In this document: one piece after another, positions 31,309 to 38,785 of the stretch | Numbering within the stretch: position 1 is the first letter of the stretch | Layout: each line of letters opens with the position of its first letter | DNA from: Caballeronia novacaledonica | Lineage (GTDB): Bacteria > Pseudomonadota > Gammaproteobacteria > Burkholderiales > Burkholderiaceae | Direction of reading: 5' to 3' | Length of the DNA stretch: 64,000 bases | NCBI RefSeq assembly: GCF_900258035.1 | Contig: NZ_OGTP01000010.1 | Coordinates: 124,001 to 188,000, forward strand | Made by a program: the position numbers and the translations under genes | The notes under the pieces: model-generated | What the model saw: only the letters and a program-made list of their open reading frames with translations | Database searches by the model: none | What the model was told of the DNA's origin: nothing

Positions 31309-31495
31309 GTATGTAGACACACGTAAGAGATTGAAAGGGAGTTAAGGGAAGCAACAAAAGGACAGGGAGACATAGAAAGTACGGTCCACCGGTCCACACG
31401 GTTCACCGAATGACCGGAAGGACATCCAGTATGCGTTTGCGGGATAGACCGTCTGTTCGGGCGGTTCATCGAACCAATGCCTGGGAGAGGTTGAC
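31203..31495 (+). other. Repeat-rich gap, candidate replication origin of element 1
   Basis: No gene in these 293 bases. A 21-bp inverted repeat (31,203-31,223 and 31,288-31,308; 20 of 21 positions match) flanks an AT-rich core (about 31,262-31,290). Short related words, ACGGTCCAC, ACGGTTCACC and CAGTTCACC, recur at 31,232-31,255 and 31,380-31,408 in direct orientation. Iteron-like repeats around an AT-rich core next to a primase gene are what satellite origins look like. The same area must also hold the promoter of the next gene. Confidence 0.55.
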
Positions 31496-32083
31496 ATGAC
31501 GAACGAAGCGAGCATGAGCGCGAAGGAACGCGACGCGCTGCGCGAAGTGGTGCGCCTGAATGGGCGCGTGGCAAAGACCGCTATCGACGAATACGCCGCG
31601 ACCCTGCGCGCTCGCATGGAAGAAAACTTGTCGCAGATATTCGACGAGGACGACGAGCGATGGGCCGAACTCGTCGCGCACGCCAATCAAGTAGGCCGTG
31701 AAGCCGACGATAGGCTAAAGGCCATTGCAAAGGCGTCAGGTATCCCGCTGGAAAACGCGCCGGGCTTCGTTTGCGCGTTCATCAACCGTGGCCGATATGG
31801 TTTGAAAGATCGTCGCGCCGAAGTGCGCAAGGCCGGTAACGCAAAGATCGACGCCCGCGTGAAAAATGCCCGCGCGCAGCTAGAGCGCGCGCTGGCCGCC
31901 AAGCATACGGAACTCATCGCAGGTTCTCTGACGAGCGAGCAAGCCAAGGCCACGCTCGCGAGCATGCCGACGCCCGAGCAACTGCTACCGCCGATGAAGA
32001 AGCGCGACATTGAAGAACTTCTATCCGGCAATCCGTCCGCGCTGTTGCTTTCCGCCCAAAGTCTCAACGAAGAGGATTATTGA
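31496..32083 (+). CDS. Hypothetical protein of element 1
   Basis: A 195-residue, mainly alpha-helical, highly charged soluble protein of unknown function. Residues 105-135 (KAGNAKIDARVKNARAQLER) suggest a coiled coil. GGGAGAGG precedes the ATG. It heads the run of small genes that leads into the capsid gene. Confidence 0.7.
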   Translation: MTNEASMSAKERDALREVVRLNGRVAKTAIDEYAATLRARMEENLSQIFDEDDERWAELVAHANQVGREADDRLKAIAKASGIPLENAPGFVCAFINRGRYGLKDRRAEVRKAGNAKIDARVKNARAQLERALAAKHTELIAGSLTSEQAKATLASMPTPEQLLPPMKKRDIEELLSGNPSALLLSAQSLNEEDY

Positions 32084-32085
32084 TC

Positions 32086-32418
32086 ATGACCCGCGAATCC
32101 CCGACGTGGAAGGCGGCCGCCATGCTATCTGGCGAACTCATGGCCGCACTTGCGCATCTCGACAAGCATCCGAAGCCGTGCGCCGACGTGCGCGCCGATA
32201 TTGAACGGCTTCTCAATGACACCTGCGCCGATCCCGTGCGCTGCGCAATGGTCGGCGCTTGGCTACTGCTCACCAATGGCACGGGCCGCGCCTATCGCGC
32301 ATCGGAAGACGGCGACGCCGAGCTAAAGGCATTCGGCGCGCTTGTGCGCCTGATCCGCGATCGGCTCGACGACCTGGCTGTCGATCCCGCCGACGACCCG
32401 CCGGCGACCTTGCACTGA
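32086..32418 (+). CDS. Hypothetical protein of element 1
   Basis: A 110-residue helical protein, unrecognised, starting two bases after the previous stop with an AGAGGA ribosome-binding site. Two cysteine-containing helices (NDTCADPVRCAMVGAWLLL) are the only feature of note. Confidence 0.65.
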   Translation: MTRESPTWKAAAMLSGELMAALAHLDKHPKPCADVRADIERLLNDTCADPVRCAMVGAWLLLTNGTGRAYRASEDGDAELKAFGALVRLIRDRLDDLAVDPADDPPATLH

Positions 32419-32434
32419 CGGAGCGCTCGAACCC

Positions 32435-32746
32435 ATGAAACGCGACGACGCCGGCCCGATGATCCCGCGCGCATGGGCGCTTCACGCGCTCGTGGTGAGC
32501 CTGTCCTACCAAGTGCGCGACGAGCTACACGGCTTCGTGCGCGGCGACCTGTGCATCCGCGAACGGGTGACGGAAGACTTGCTCGACATTGGACACGGCA
32601 CGCTGCGAAAACGCGAGCAATTGGGAAAGCTGACGCTCACCGTGCACCGCGACGCAAGCGGCCGGCGCTGGTTTTCTCTGCTCGAAATCGCGAACGAAAT
32701 GATCGACGGACGCATCGCGAGAAACATGGGAAAAGACGTGAAGTAA
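32435..32746 (+). CDS. Small putative DNA-binding protein
   Basis: A 103-residue protein. The central part, LDIGHGTLRKREQLGKLTLT followed by VHRDASGRRWFSLLEI, has the look of an AlpA/MerR-like helix-turn-helix plus wing, as in satellite excisionase/activator proteins. This is a pattern judgement and not a firm family call. It sits just before the capsid gene. Confidence 0.6.
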   Translation: MKRDDAGPMIPRAWALHALVVSLSYQVRDELHGFVRGDLCIRERVTEDLLDIGHGTLRKREQLGKLTLTVHRDASGRRWFSLLEIANEMIDGRIARNMGKDVK

Positions 32747-32824
32747 TCCGCTCGACGATCGTCCATTCTTTGATGACAACGGCCCGCACATCGTGAGCCG
32801 ATCACATCATCGGGAGACGAGAGC

Positions 32825-33823
32825 ATGGCCGTTACCGTTACCGACTTAGGGCGCGCCCTGCACGCCATCATGCGCGCCAACAGTGTCACGGACGCCTATC
32901 ACACGGACGTGGTTAAAGCCTATCCGGCTGTTGCGGCGCTGCTCAAAGGCGCGATCGACACCGGCGGCTGGCTGTCGCCTTCCGCATCGCAATTTGGCGA
33001 CTTGATCGCGACCGCGCCAAGCCGCTCGATACTCGCTGCAATCGACGCCGTGAGTCCGTTTAGGCGCTCGAAGCCCGGCGTCGATGTGCTCGTGAGCATG
33101 GATCGCCCGGCGGCCGCATGGCGCGTCGAAACGCAACCGATCGCCGTGACCAACTGGAATTTCACGACGGTGCGCCTTACCGGCGACAAGAGCATTGCCG
33201 GCATCGTCGTCACAAGCGTCGAAGCGTCAAAGGAGCTAGGCCCGGAATTCACGCGACAGATATCCAACGACGCCGCATCCGAAATCAACTATGCCGAATC
33301 GAGCGCGCTGCTCGACGTGAGCAACGACGGCACCGGCACCGCCCCGGCTTCAATCACATCGAGCGGCATCATCGTCGAATCGACTGGCGCTGACGCCGCC
33401 AGTCTGCGCGCCGATCTGAACACACTGCTGAGCCAGTATCGCGGCGACCTGAGTCGCGCTGTCTGGGCTGTGTCGTCAGCGACCGCCGTGCGCCTTGCGC
33501 TGGCTGGCGACTCGCTAGGCGACGCCGACGTGAACATGACCGGCGGGTTTTTCGCTGGCCTTCCGCTGTGCTCTGCGAACGGCGTGCCGGACAATCAAGT
33601 CTCGTTGATCGACGCGAGCGGCACCGTGCTTTTTGATGGTGGCGTGAGCATCGACGTGAGCAGAAACGCGCTGCTGAAGAACGGCGAAACCGAAATTCTG
33701 AACCTGTACCAAGGCAATTACCTTGGCTACAAATTCGTGCGCGTGCTCGATTGGGAAACCGGCCGCCCCGATTCCGTGGCGTCGCTGGTCGGCATCCCGT
33801 GGACCGCCACGCCCGCACCTTAA
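32825..33823 (+). CDS. HK97-fold major capsid protein
   Basis: A 332-residue protein matching the HK97-type capsid layout. The E-loop-like strand region comes first (TQPIAVTNWNFTTVRL). The spine helix and G-loop follow (ISNDAASEINYAESSALLDV, then NDGTGTAPASI), then a P-domain with DLSRAVWAVSSATAVRLALA and FAGLPLCSANGVPDNQ. There is no long N-terminal delta (scaffold) domain, so assembly may rely on another protein. It is the only structural protein in the element apart from the separately encoded protease. Confidence 0.85.
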   Translation: MAVTVTDLGRALHAIMRANSVTDAYHTDVVKAYPAVAALLKGAIDTGGWLSPSASQFGDLIATAPSRSILAAIDAVSPFRRSKPGVDVLVSMDRPAAAWRVETQPIAVTNWNFTTVRLTGDKSIAGIVVTSVEASKELGPEFTRQISNDAASEINYAESSALLDVSNDGTGTAPASITSSGIIVESTGADAASLRADLNTLLSQYRGDLSRAVWAVSSATAVRLALAGDSLGDADVNMTGGFFAGLPLCSANGVPDNQVSLIDASGTVLFDGGVSIDVSRNALLKNGETEILNLYQGNYLGYKFVRVLDWETGRPDSVASLVGIPWTATPAP

Positions 33824-33836
33824 AGTCCCTGACGCC

Positions 33837-34178
33837 ATGCCCCCCGACGACGCCCCGGCCCGATCGAGCGCCAGCACCGTCATGTGCGAGGCGGCGAACG
33901 CTCACGCACTGCGCGAACGCTGGCACCGCACGCGCCTGCTCGAACGCGCCGTGCTGGCCGCCGTGCGCCGTGGCCGCAAGCTGACACTCGACGACACCGC
34001 GGACGCCGCGGTGCGCACGATCACCAATGCCGTGCTCGATCTGCCCGAAGCCGATCGAGGACTGGCCGTCTGCTATGTGCTGATCGACTTCGATGACGTG
34101 CATGCCCGCTGGCGCGTGTTAGCGGAACTCGACGGCGGACATCGAACTCGCGCGCTTGCCCTGCCCTATCCGACGTGA
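33837..34178 (+). CDS. Hypothetical protein of element 1
   Basis: A 113-residue soluble protein directly after the capsid gene, unrecognised. It contains a basic helix (RERWHRTRLLERAVLAAVRRG). The frame is open upstream inside the capsid gene; the ATG 13 bases after the capsid stop is taken. Confidence 0.6.
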   Translation: MPPDDAPARSSASTVMCEAANAHALRERWHRTRLLERAVLAAVRRGRKLTLDDTADAAVRTITNAVLDLPEADRGLAVCYVLIDFDDVHARWRVLAELDGGHRTRALALPYPT

Positions 34179-34189
34179 AGGAGATAACC

Positions 34190-34513
34190 ATGTGCACCGA
34201 CTATTCGCCCGCTTGCACCTGCTATCGCGACGCCCGCGAGTATCAACGCGAGCAAACCCGGCAAGCGGTCGGCAGTCGCATCGAGCATGCCGTTCTCGCG
34301 CTGCTCGACAACCCGGCCGCGCTCGTGGCGTCGGCGCTGGCCGTGCGGCTGGCCGATCTGATCCGCGCGCAACTCGACGACGGCGAACGCGTGAGCGACC
34401 TGCTCGTGACGCATCACGGCGGCGCTTTCTTCTGGCTCGAAGGCGACGGCGCACAGCATCACGCCCGGTTCGACGACGCCGTGAACGCCGCGCCTATCCG
34501 GCTCGTTGCCTGA
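34190..34513 (+). CDS. Hypothetical protein of element 1
   Basis: A 107-residue protein with an unusually strong ribosome-binding site (GAAGGAGATAACC before ATG), suggesting high expression. The N-terminal Cys-rich MCTDYSPACTCYRD could bind metal. The function is unknown. Confidence 0.65.
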   Translation: MCTDYSPACTCYRDAREYQREQTRQAVGSRIEHAVLALLDNPAALVASALAVRLADLIRAQLDDGERVSDLLVTHHGGAFFWLEGDGAQHHARFDDAVNAAPIRLVA

Positions 34514-34532
34514 TATCGAGGTTCAAAACATC

Positions 34533-35105
34533 ATGCGCCGATCCTGGCTGCTGACGTGGCGCACGAGGCGCGGCACTCACGCGCTCGTGCTGCCGCGTCT
34601 GCTCGTGCTGCCGCTCGCGCTCGTGTTGTTCTTCGTGCTCACGCCCGTGGATCTGCTCGTGTGGATCTGGCGCGCACTCGCACATCATCATCAACATGAC
34701 ACCGGAGACACCGCCATGACCGGCACCGCATCGACGATCGACGCCGAGCGCGACGACGCTAACCCGCTGGTTCCGATCTGGAATCTGCTACTCGCATCGG
34801 GCCAAGGCATGTACAACGATCGCATCCCCGATCACGCGCGCACGACCGCCGAAGCCGTCTTTGCGCATCTGCTCGCTTGCGCTGCTGCGTTCGGGTTCCG
34901 GCAAGGCGACCGACTGCGCGCGCTGTGTGCGAGCGGCCGGCACGAGAGCGACGACGCGATCGCACTCGCGCATGCGGCCGTCGATCACGTGCCCGCCGAG
35001 GCATTGCGGGACGCACTCAAACGCGCCGGCTTTCCCGCTGCTGTGACCGAACTCGCGACTCGCGCGAACGCATCGCGGGGTGACACCGTGGGGGGTGACT
35101 TGTAA
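34533..35105 (+). CDS. Membrane-anchored hypothetical protein of element 1
   Basis: A 190-residue protein with a strong N-terminal hydrophobic helix (PRLLVLPLALVLFFVLTPVDLLVWIW, about residues 23-48, here split as PRLLVLPLALV and LFFVLTPVDLLVW) and a soluble helical C-terminal domain. An in-frame ATG near residue 62 (MTGTASTID) could give a shorter soluble form. The function is unknown. Confidence 0.6.
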   Translation: MRRSWLLTWRTRRGTHALVLPRLLVLPLALVLFFVLTPVDLLVWIWRALAHHHQHDTGDTAMTGTASTIDAERDDANPLVPIWNLLLASGQGMYNDRIPDHARTTAEAVFAHLLACAAAFGFRQGDRLRALCASGRHESDDAIALAHAAVDHVPAEALRDALKRAGFPAAVTELATRANASRGDTVGGDL

Positions 35106-35190
35106 AAAAAAAATGCTTCACTTGGACACCGCGCGAGATCATCTATTTCTTCAGAAGTGGCTTTTTCCCCTAACCAGACGGGAGCCGTCC

Positions 35191-35673
35191 ATGACCGCAA
35201 AGGCCCGTGAAGCCAGTCCATTCGCCAGTGCGCCGGAGCCTGTCGCACCGCGTAATTGGAACCGTCGTCAGAAAGCGTTATTCCGGCGCGTCGTGGAAAG
35301 CTTCCCGCCGAATCATTTTCGGCAGAGCGACGAAGCGGACTTGAAAACCTTCGTGCTGGCGTCACTCGAAGCCGACGACTTAGAGCGCACGCTGTTCGAA
35401 GAAGGGCTTGTGTTGACCGATGCGAAAACCGGCCGGCGCTATCCGCATCCGGCGGCGATCCTGCGTGATCGCGCATGGGTTCGACTGAGCGGAGCCGCCA
35501 CGAAACTGCGCATTCACCTGTCATCGAGAGCGCGCGCCGAAGATGTTTTCGTGGCGGCGAAGCGCGCGAGCGCGGCGAGCATGCGCCCGTGGGACTACGG
35601 CGCGGAATCCGCGAAGCCGAAGCGCAACGGCAAGAGCAACGGCGACCGGGCCGCAACGTACTTTGAGCAATGA
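35191..35673 (+). CDS. P27-like phage terminase small subunit
   Basis: A 160-residue protein. KTFVLASLEADDLERTLFEEG, LVLTDAKTGRRYPHPAAIL and RDRAWVRLSGAATKLRIHLS follow the pattern of P27-family terminase small subunits, which recognise packaging sites and guide the large terminase. No large subunit is present, so it would have to redirect one from a helper phage, as satellite TerS proteins do. The ATG with GGGAG upstream is chosen; the frame is open for 37 codons before it, across a run of ten A residues. Confidence 0.75.
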   Translation: MTAKAREASPFASAPEPVAPRNWNRRQKALFRRVVESFPPNHFRQSDEADLKTFVLASLEADDLERTLFEEGLVLTDAKTGRRYPHPAAILRDRAWVRLSGAATKLRIHLSSRARAEDVFVAAKRASAASMRPWDYGAESAKPKRNGKSNGDRAATYFEQ

Positions 35674-35687
35674 GAGGAGACGACGCC

Positions 35688-36374
35688 ATGAACACGAAAG
35701 TCCAAGGCCCGCACGACGGTTATCTGCGCGAGCATCCGCGCAATCAGAATATGCGGCTCGAAATCAAGAGCGCCGACGAGAGCACACGGCAGATATCGGG
35801 CGTCGCATCGACCGGCGATATCGACAGAATGAATGACGTGCTCGATCCGGCCGGCGGCAAGTGGTCCACGCCGATTCCGTTATTGCATGGGCACGACTAT
35901 GCGCAAGTGATCGGCAACGTGACGAGCATGAAGCGCACCGCGCGCGGCATCGAATTCGTAGCTCGAATCGCCAAACTCGACACGCCCGAAAACCTGCGGC
36001 AACGGCTCGACGAGATATGGGCGCTGGTTCGCTCGAAGTTGCTGGCGCACGTGTCGATCGGCTTCCGGCCGCTCACGTGGCGGCCGCGCGACGACGGCCG
36101 GGGCATGCTTTTCACGGAATTCGAGGTTTTGGAACTGAGCATTGTTCCGATCCCGGCGAACGGCAACGCCCGAATCGAGAGTTTCAGCGAAGCCGCGAGC
36201 TATACCCCGTCCGCGATCGACGCCGAAATCGACGCGGTGTTAGCCCGCTCGCGTATGCCATCGAACCCACGCAGTTATACCGCTCATGTGGTGCGGCTTG
36301 ACGGCAAACCGGCTGCGAAGCCTGACGTTGTTGTACGGCTCACGCCCGCCGACTGGCAAGGCGTGAAGCAATAG
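35688..36374 (+). CDS. HK97-family prohead protease
   Basis: A 228-residue capsid maturation serine protease. GVASTGDIDRMNDVLDPAGG and the histidine of PIPLLHGHDYAQVIG begin the fold. The HVSIGFRPLTWR serine region and EFEVLELSIVPIPANGNARI complete the family signature. It normally cleaves capsid delta domains or scaffold; here it follows the terminase small subunit rather than preceding the capsid gene. AGAGGAGA precedes the ATG. Confidence 0.88.
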   Translation: MNTKVQGPHDGYLREHPRNQNMRLEIKSADESTRQISGVASTGDIDRMNDVLDPAGGKWSTPIPLLHGHDYAQVIGNVTSMKRTARGIEFVARIAKLDTPENLRQRLDEIWALVRSKLLAHVSIGFRPLTWRPRDDGRGMLFTEFEVLELSIVPIPANGNARIESFSEAASYTPSAIDAEIDAVLARSRMPSNPRSYTAHVVRLDGKPAAKPDVVVRLTPADWQGVKQ

Positions 36375-36414
36375 CCGGCTAGAGAGCGACGCCCTGTGAA
36401 CGACGACAATGCTG

Positions 36415-36443
36415 CTACTTATAGTCTGTCGCCTTATAGTCGT
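36415..36443 (+). promoter_or_regulatory. Double C-box operator upstream of the controller gene
   Basis: Two direct TTATAGTC words (in ACTTATAGTC and CCTTATAGTC) are spaced 16 bases apart, about 45-60 bases before the controller ATG. The arrangement is strikingly like the ACTTATAGTCCGTGTG...TTATAGTC operator of C.Esp1396I. It would give first activation and then repression of the controller-endonuclease operon. Confidence 0.75.
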
Positions 36444-36484
36444 CATTTATGGACAATCTTAGCCTGGTAAGTTAGGGCTTGAGC

Positions 36485-36727
36485 ATGGTCAGACAACCGA
36501 GCGACTCTCTCCGCGCCGTATTAGCCGAGAACATCAAGACGTTCCGTAAGGAAAAGAGTTTTTCCCAAGAAGAGCTAGCGGAGCGTTGTGGCTTGCACCG
36601 AACATATATCGGCTCAGTTGAGCGTCACGAAAGAAACGTAACACTCAGCACGCTTGAGGTTTTGGCCTCAACTTTGGGTGTAACAGTTGCGGAGTTGCTT
36701 ACCGATCGTGAAAGCCCCATCAAATAA
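36485..36727 (+). CDS. R-M controller protein (XRE-family C protein)
   Basis: An 80-residue helix-turn-helix protein: FRKEKSFSQEELAERCGLHRTYIGSVERHERNVTL is the HTH core (shown in overlapping parts SFSQEELAERCGL and HRTYIGSVERHERN). The length and the RTYI-x2-ER-x2-RN pattern match C proteins of type II R-M systems such as C.Esp1396I. It lies 20 bases before the endonuclease gene, and C-boxes are upstream. It delays endonuclease expression until the host DNA is methylated. Confidence 0.86.
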   Translation: MVRQPSDSLRAVLAENIKTFRKEKSFSQEELAERCGLHRTYIGSVERHERNVTLSTLEVLASTLGVTVAELLTDRESPIK

Positions 36728-36747
36728 CAAACAGATGGGAAATTTGA

Positions 36748-37506
36748 GTGAGCCTTTCAGAAAACGAAATTCGCGAAATAGTTGAGACGCTGCTTCGCCT
36801 TACGCCTACGCAACAGGCGTGGATCAAATCCGCAATTCATGCGTTTGGGGCTAATTGCCAATTTCACCGCGCCCCTGATTCTGATGTGATATCGGATGCT
36901 GTACTGGCCTCTTTCGGTGATCGTCTGTTGAGCCACCATGCGGGGAGCCGGCAGGCTCTGAGCAAAGATCGCTTCGAGTTTTCGTTTGAGTCCGCTCTAA
37001 ACGAGTCTGGCATTACGGCCCAGCTCGTGAAAAGCCGGACGAACCGAGGTCATGACCTCACCATTCTTGGAATTCCGGTCAGCCTCAAGACAGAAGCCGC
37101 AGCCAGTATCAAGGACGACTCAATTCACGTCAGCAAGTGGATGGAGCTTGGTCGGGGCGAATGGAAGTTACCTCAGCTTCTGGCTTTGTTCCTTGAGCAC
37201 ATGCAGAGCTATGAACGCATCTTCACGCTGCGACGCCTGAAAGATGCCGGTGCCATGATCCGCTACGAACTTGTCGAAATCCCCAAAGCGCTGCTCCTTG
37301 AGGCGGCGAACTGCGAACTAAAGGTGTGTACCGATAGCACACAGGATCCGCAGCCGGGCTATGGCTATGTCAAAGATGCAAATGGTCAGCTTAAGTACGC
37401 GCTGTATTTCGATGGGGGCACAGAGCGCAAGCTCCAGATCAAACACTTGCGAAAAAACCTCTGCAAGGTGCATGCGACCTGGGTTTTTGGCTCAGTGCCC
37501 GCGTAA
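36748..37506 (+). CDS. Putative type II restriction endonuclease
   Basis: A 252-residue protein in the classical REase position, between its controller and a convergent DNA methyltransferase. The catalytic core could be RGHDLTILGIPVSLKTEA (about residues 100-117), a D-x9-x-x-K variant of the PD-(D/E)xK fold with a serine where the acidic residue before K is usual; this is a guess. Overall family and recognition sequence are not recognised. It starts with GTG. The 3' end overlaps the methyltransferase 3' end by 15 bases. Base composition is lower in GC than the capsid genes. Confidence 0.75.
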   Translation: MSLSENEIREIVETLLRLTPTQQAWIKSAIHAFGANCQFHRAPDSDVISDAVLASFGDRLLSHHAGSRQALSKDRFEFSFESALNESGITAQLVKSRTNRGHDLTILGIPVSLKTEAAASIKDDSIHVSKWMELGRGEWKLPQLLALFLEHMQSYERIFTLRRLKDAGAMIRYELVEIPKALLLEAANCELKVCTDSTQDPQPGYGYVKDANGQLKYALYFDGGTERKLQIKHLRKNLCKVHATWVFGSVPA

Positions 37507-38421
37507 CAACCGCTCGCGCGCGAGTTCTGCATATTCCGCGTTCAGTTCAATACCTACGCACTTCCTTCCCAACTCATTGCAAACAACGCCAGTCGTCCCT
37601 GACCCGAAAAACGGGTCAAGGACCTGGCCGTTCTCGCGCGACCCTGCCGCTACGCAGAGGCGGACAAGCGCGCGCGGATAAACTGCAAAATGACTGCCGG
37701 GGTAAGGCTCGGTATTGATGTTCCAGACCGTACGCCGGTTCTTCGACTTCTGTTTCTTGTCCGCCGCAGGCTCCATGATCGCTTGCCAGTCGTAGTAATA
37801 CTTCTCTGACTTGGAAAACAAGAATACGTACTCGTGGGAGCGGGTAGGGCGATCCTTCACGCTCTCAGGTTGACAGTTCGGCTTGTTCCAGATGATGTCT
37901 GTACGCAGATACCAGCCGTCAGCCTGAAGTGCGAAGGCCAATCGCCAAGGTACACCGATCAAGTCCTTCGGCTTCAGGCCGGCGGGCGTCGGGGCTCGAT
38001 AATCCATTGCCCGCCCCTTGTTCTTGCTGTCAGCATCCCGCCAAGTCCGCCCGCCGGACGTGTAGCTATCCCCGATGTTCAACCATAGAGTGCCTTCATC
38101 GGAGAGAGTGCGCCGAACCTCCCGGAACAGGCGAACTAGGTCCGCAATGTACTCCTCTACCGTAGTCTCTGCCCCGATCTGCCCGTCGATGCCGTAATCC
38201 CTCAACCCCCAGTAAGGCGGCGATGTTACGGCGCAATCAAAGTACCCGTTGGGCATCTCGTGCAGGATTCGGCGCGCGTCGCCCACGACAATTTTGCAGC
38301 GATTAGTCGCTTTTTCAGCCAGGTGAGTGTCCAGCGTTCTGTCGTCAGTGTCAAAAAGATCTGTTAGCAGGGTAGCTTCATCCAGATTGGACCCGCTACC
38401 CTTCGGCGTTTTGAGAGACAT
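37492..38421 (-). CDS. Type II DNA methyltransferase (beta class, probably N4-cytosine)
   Basis: SAM-dependent methyltransferase of 309 residues with motif IV (TSPPYWGLRDYG, about residue 69) preceding motif I (LDPFFGSGTTGVVCNELGR, near residue 270), the beta-class order. SPPYW is typical of N4-cytosine enzymes, though N6-adenine enzymes cannot be excluded. It protects host DNA from the convergent endonuclease. A C-box-like TACTTATAGTA lies about 25 bases before its start, so the controller probably represses it once it accumulates. Confidence 0.92.
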   Translation of the reverse strand: MSLKTPKGSGSNLDEATLLTDLFDTDDRTLDTHLAEKATNRCKIVVGDARRILHEMPNGYFDCAVTSPPYWGLRDYGIDGQIGAETTVEEYIADLVRLFREVRRTLSDEGTLWLNIGDSYTSGGRTWRDADSKNKGRAMDYRAPTPAGLKPKDLIGVPWRLAFALQADGWYLRTDIIWNKPNCQPESVKDRPTRSHEYVFLFSKSEKYYYDWQAIMEPAADKKQKSKNRRTVWNINTEPYPGSHFAVYPRALVRLCVAAGSRENGQVLDPFFGSGTTGVVCNELGRKCVGIELNAEYAELARERLLRGH

Positions 38422-38443
38422 CGAGTTGCGCTCATAAAAATTT

Positions 38444-38456
38444 GCTACTTATAGTA
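38444..38456 (-). promoter_or_regulatory. C-box-like operator upstream of the methyltransferase
   Basis: The word CTACTTATAGTA is almost the same as the first C-box near 36,417, placed 24-35 bases before the methyltransferase ATG, in a position suited to repression of its promoter. Confidence 0.6.
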
Positions 38457-38642
38457 TTCATTTAACATCTTTCTGTCAAGGCTGATGGCGAGCTTCAGAA
38501 CGCCGACAAGAACGCGCGACAGATCTCTCCAAGCTGGCTATAGCTGCAATGGGTAGTGCGTGATACGCAGCGTGACCGTTGGTGCCAAAGGGCGCTTCGA
38601 CGTGACTTTTCGTGTATGATTGCGCCGCGTTGTGGCTGGATG

Positions 38643-38690
38643 GCATTCGTAATGCGAAGGTCGGGGGTTCGATTCCTCTTTCCGGCACCA
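38643..38690 (+). repeat. attR of element 1 / attL of element 2 (copy of tRNA-Thr 3' end)
   Basis: An exact 48-base copy of 27,627-27,674. It is not a functional tRNA, because the acceptor 5' strand and D-arm are missing. A second integrase gene starts about 95 bases downstream, repeating the att-int layout of element 1. The flanking 220 bases before it hold no gene. Confidence 0.92.
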
Positions 38691-38785
38691 CAATAAATCC
38701 GTCAAAGCCTTATAGACAAAGGCTCTCCGGCTGAAAGAGGTCCTCCAAGTGTGCCAAAAGTGTGCCACTTCTGAGGTCCTCGGCC

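Larger units (their letters stand above)
27675..38690 (+). mobile_element. Element 1: satellite-like integrated element (about 11 kb) in tRNA-Thr
   Basis: Bounded by the 48-bp perfect att repeat. Order: tyrosine integrase, a small unknown gene and terminator; then unknown small genes, VapE-type primase/helicase, repeat-rich gap, three small genes and HK97-type capsid protein. Three more small genes, terminase small subunit, prohead protease and a type II R-M system with controller gene follow. There is no large terminase, portal, connector, tail, lysis or CI/Cro repressor module. Size, primase and partial capsid set fit a phage satellite that forms its own capsid but depends on a helper. The R-M block is visibly AT-richer than the rest, so it is probably a later cargo. 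Confidence 0.85.

Noticed and set aside
34506-35105. Two separate genes (a membrane peptide and a soluble protein)
   Set aside because: The frame is continuous with no stop between the hydrophobic and soluble parts; a second start is possible but one gene is the simplest reading.
38600-38690. Second tRNA-Thr gene
   Set aside because: Only the 3' 48 bases match; acceptor 5' strand and D-arm are absent, so it is an att site, not a tRNA.
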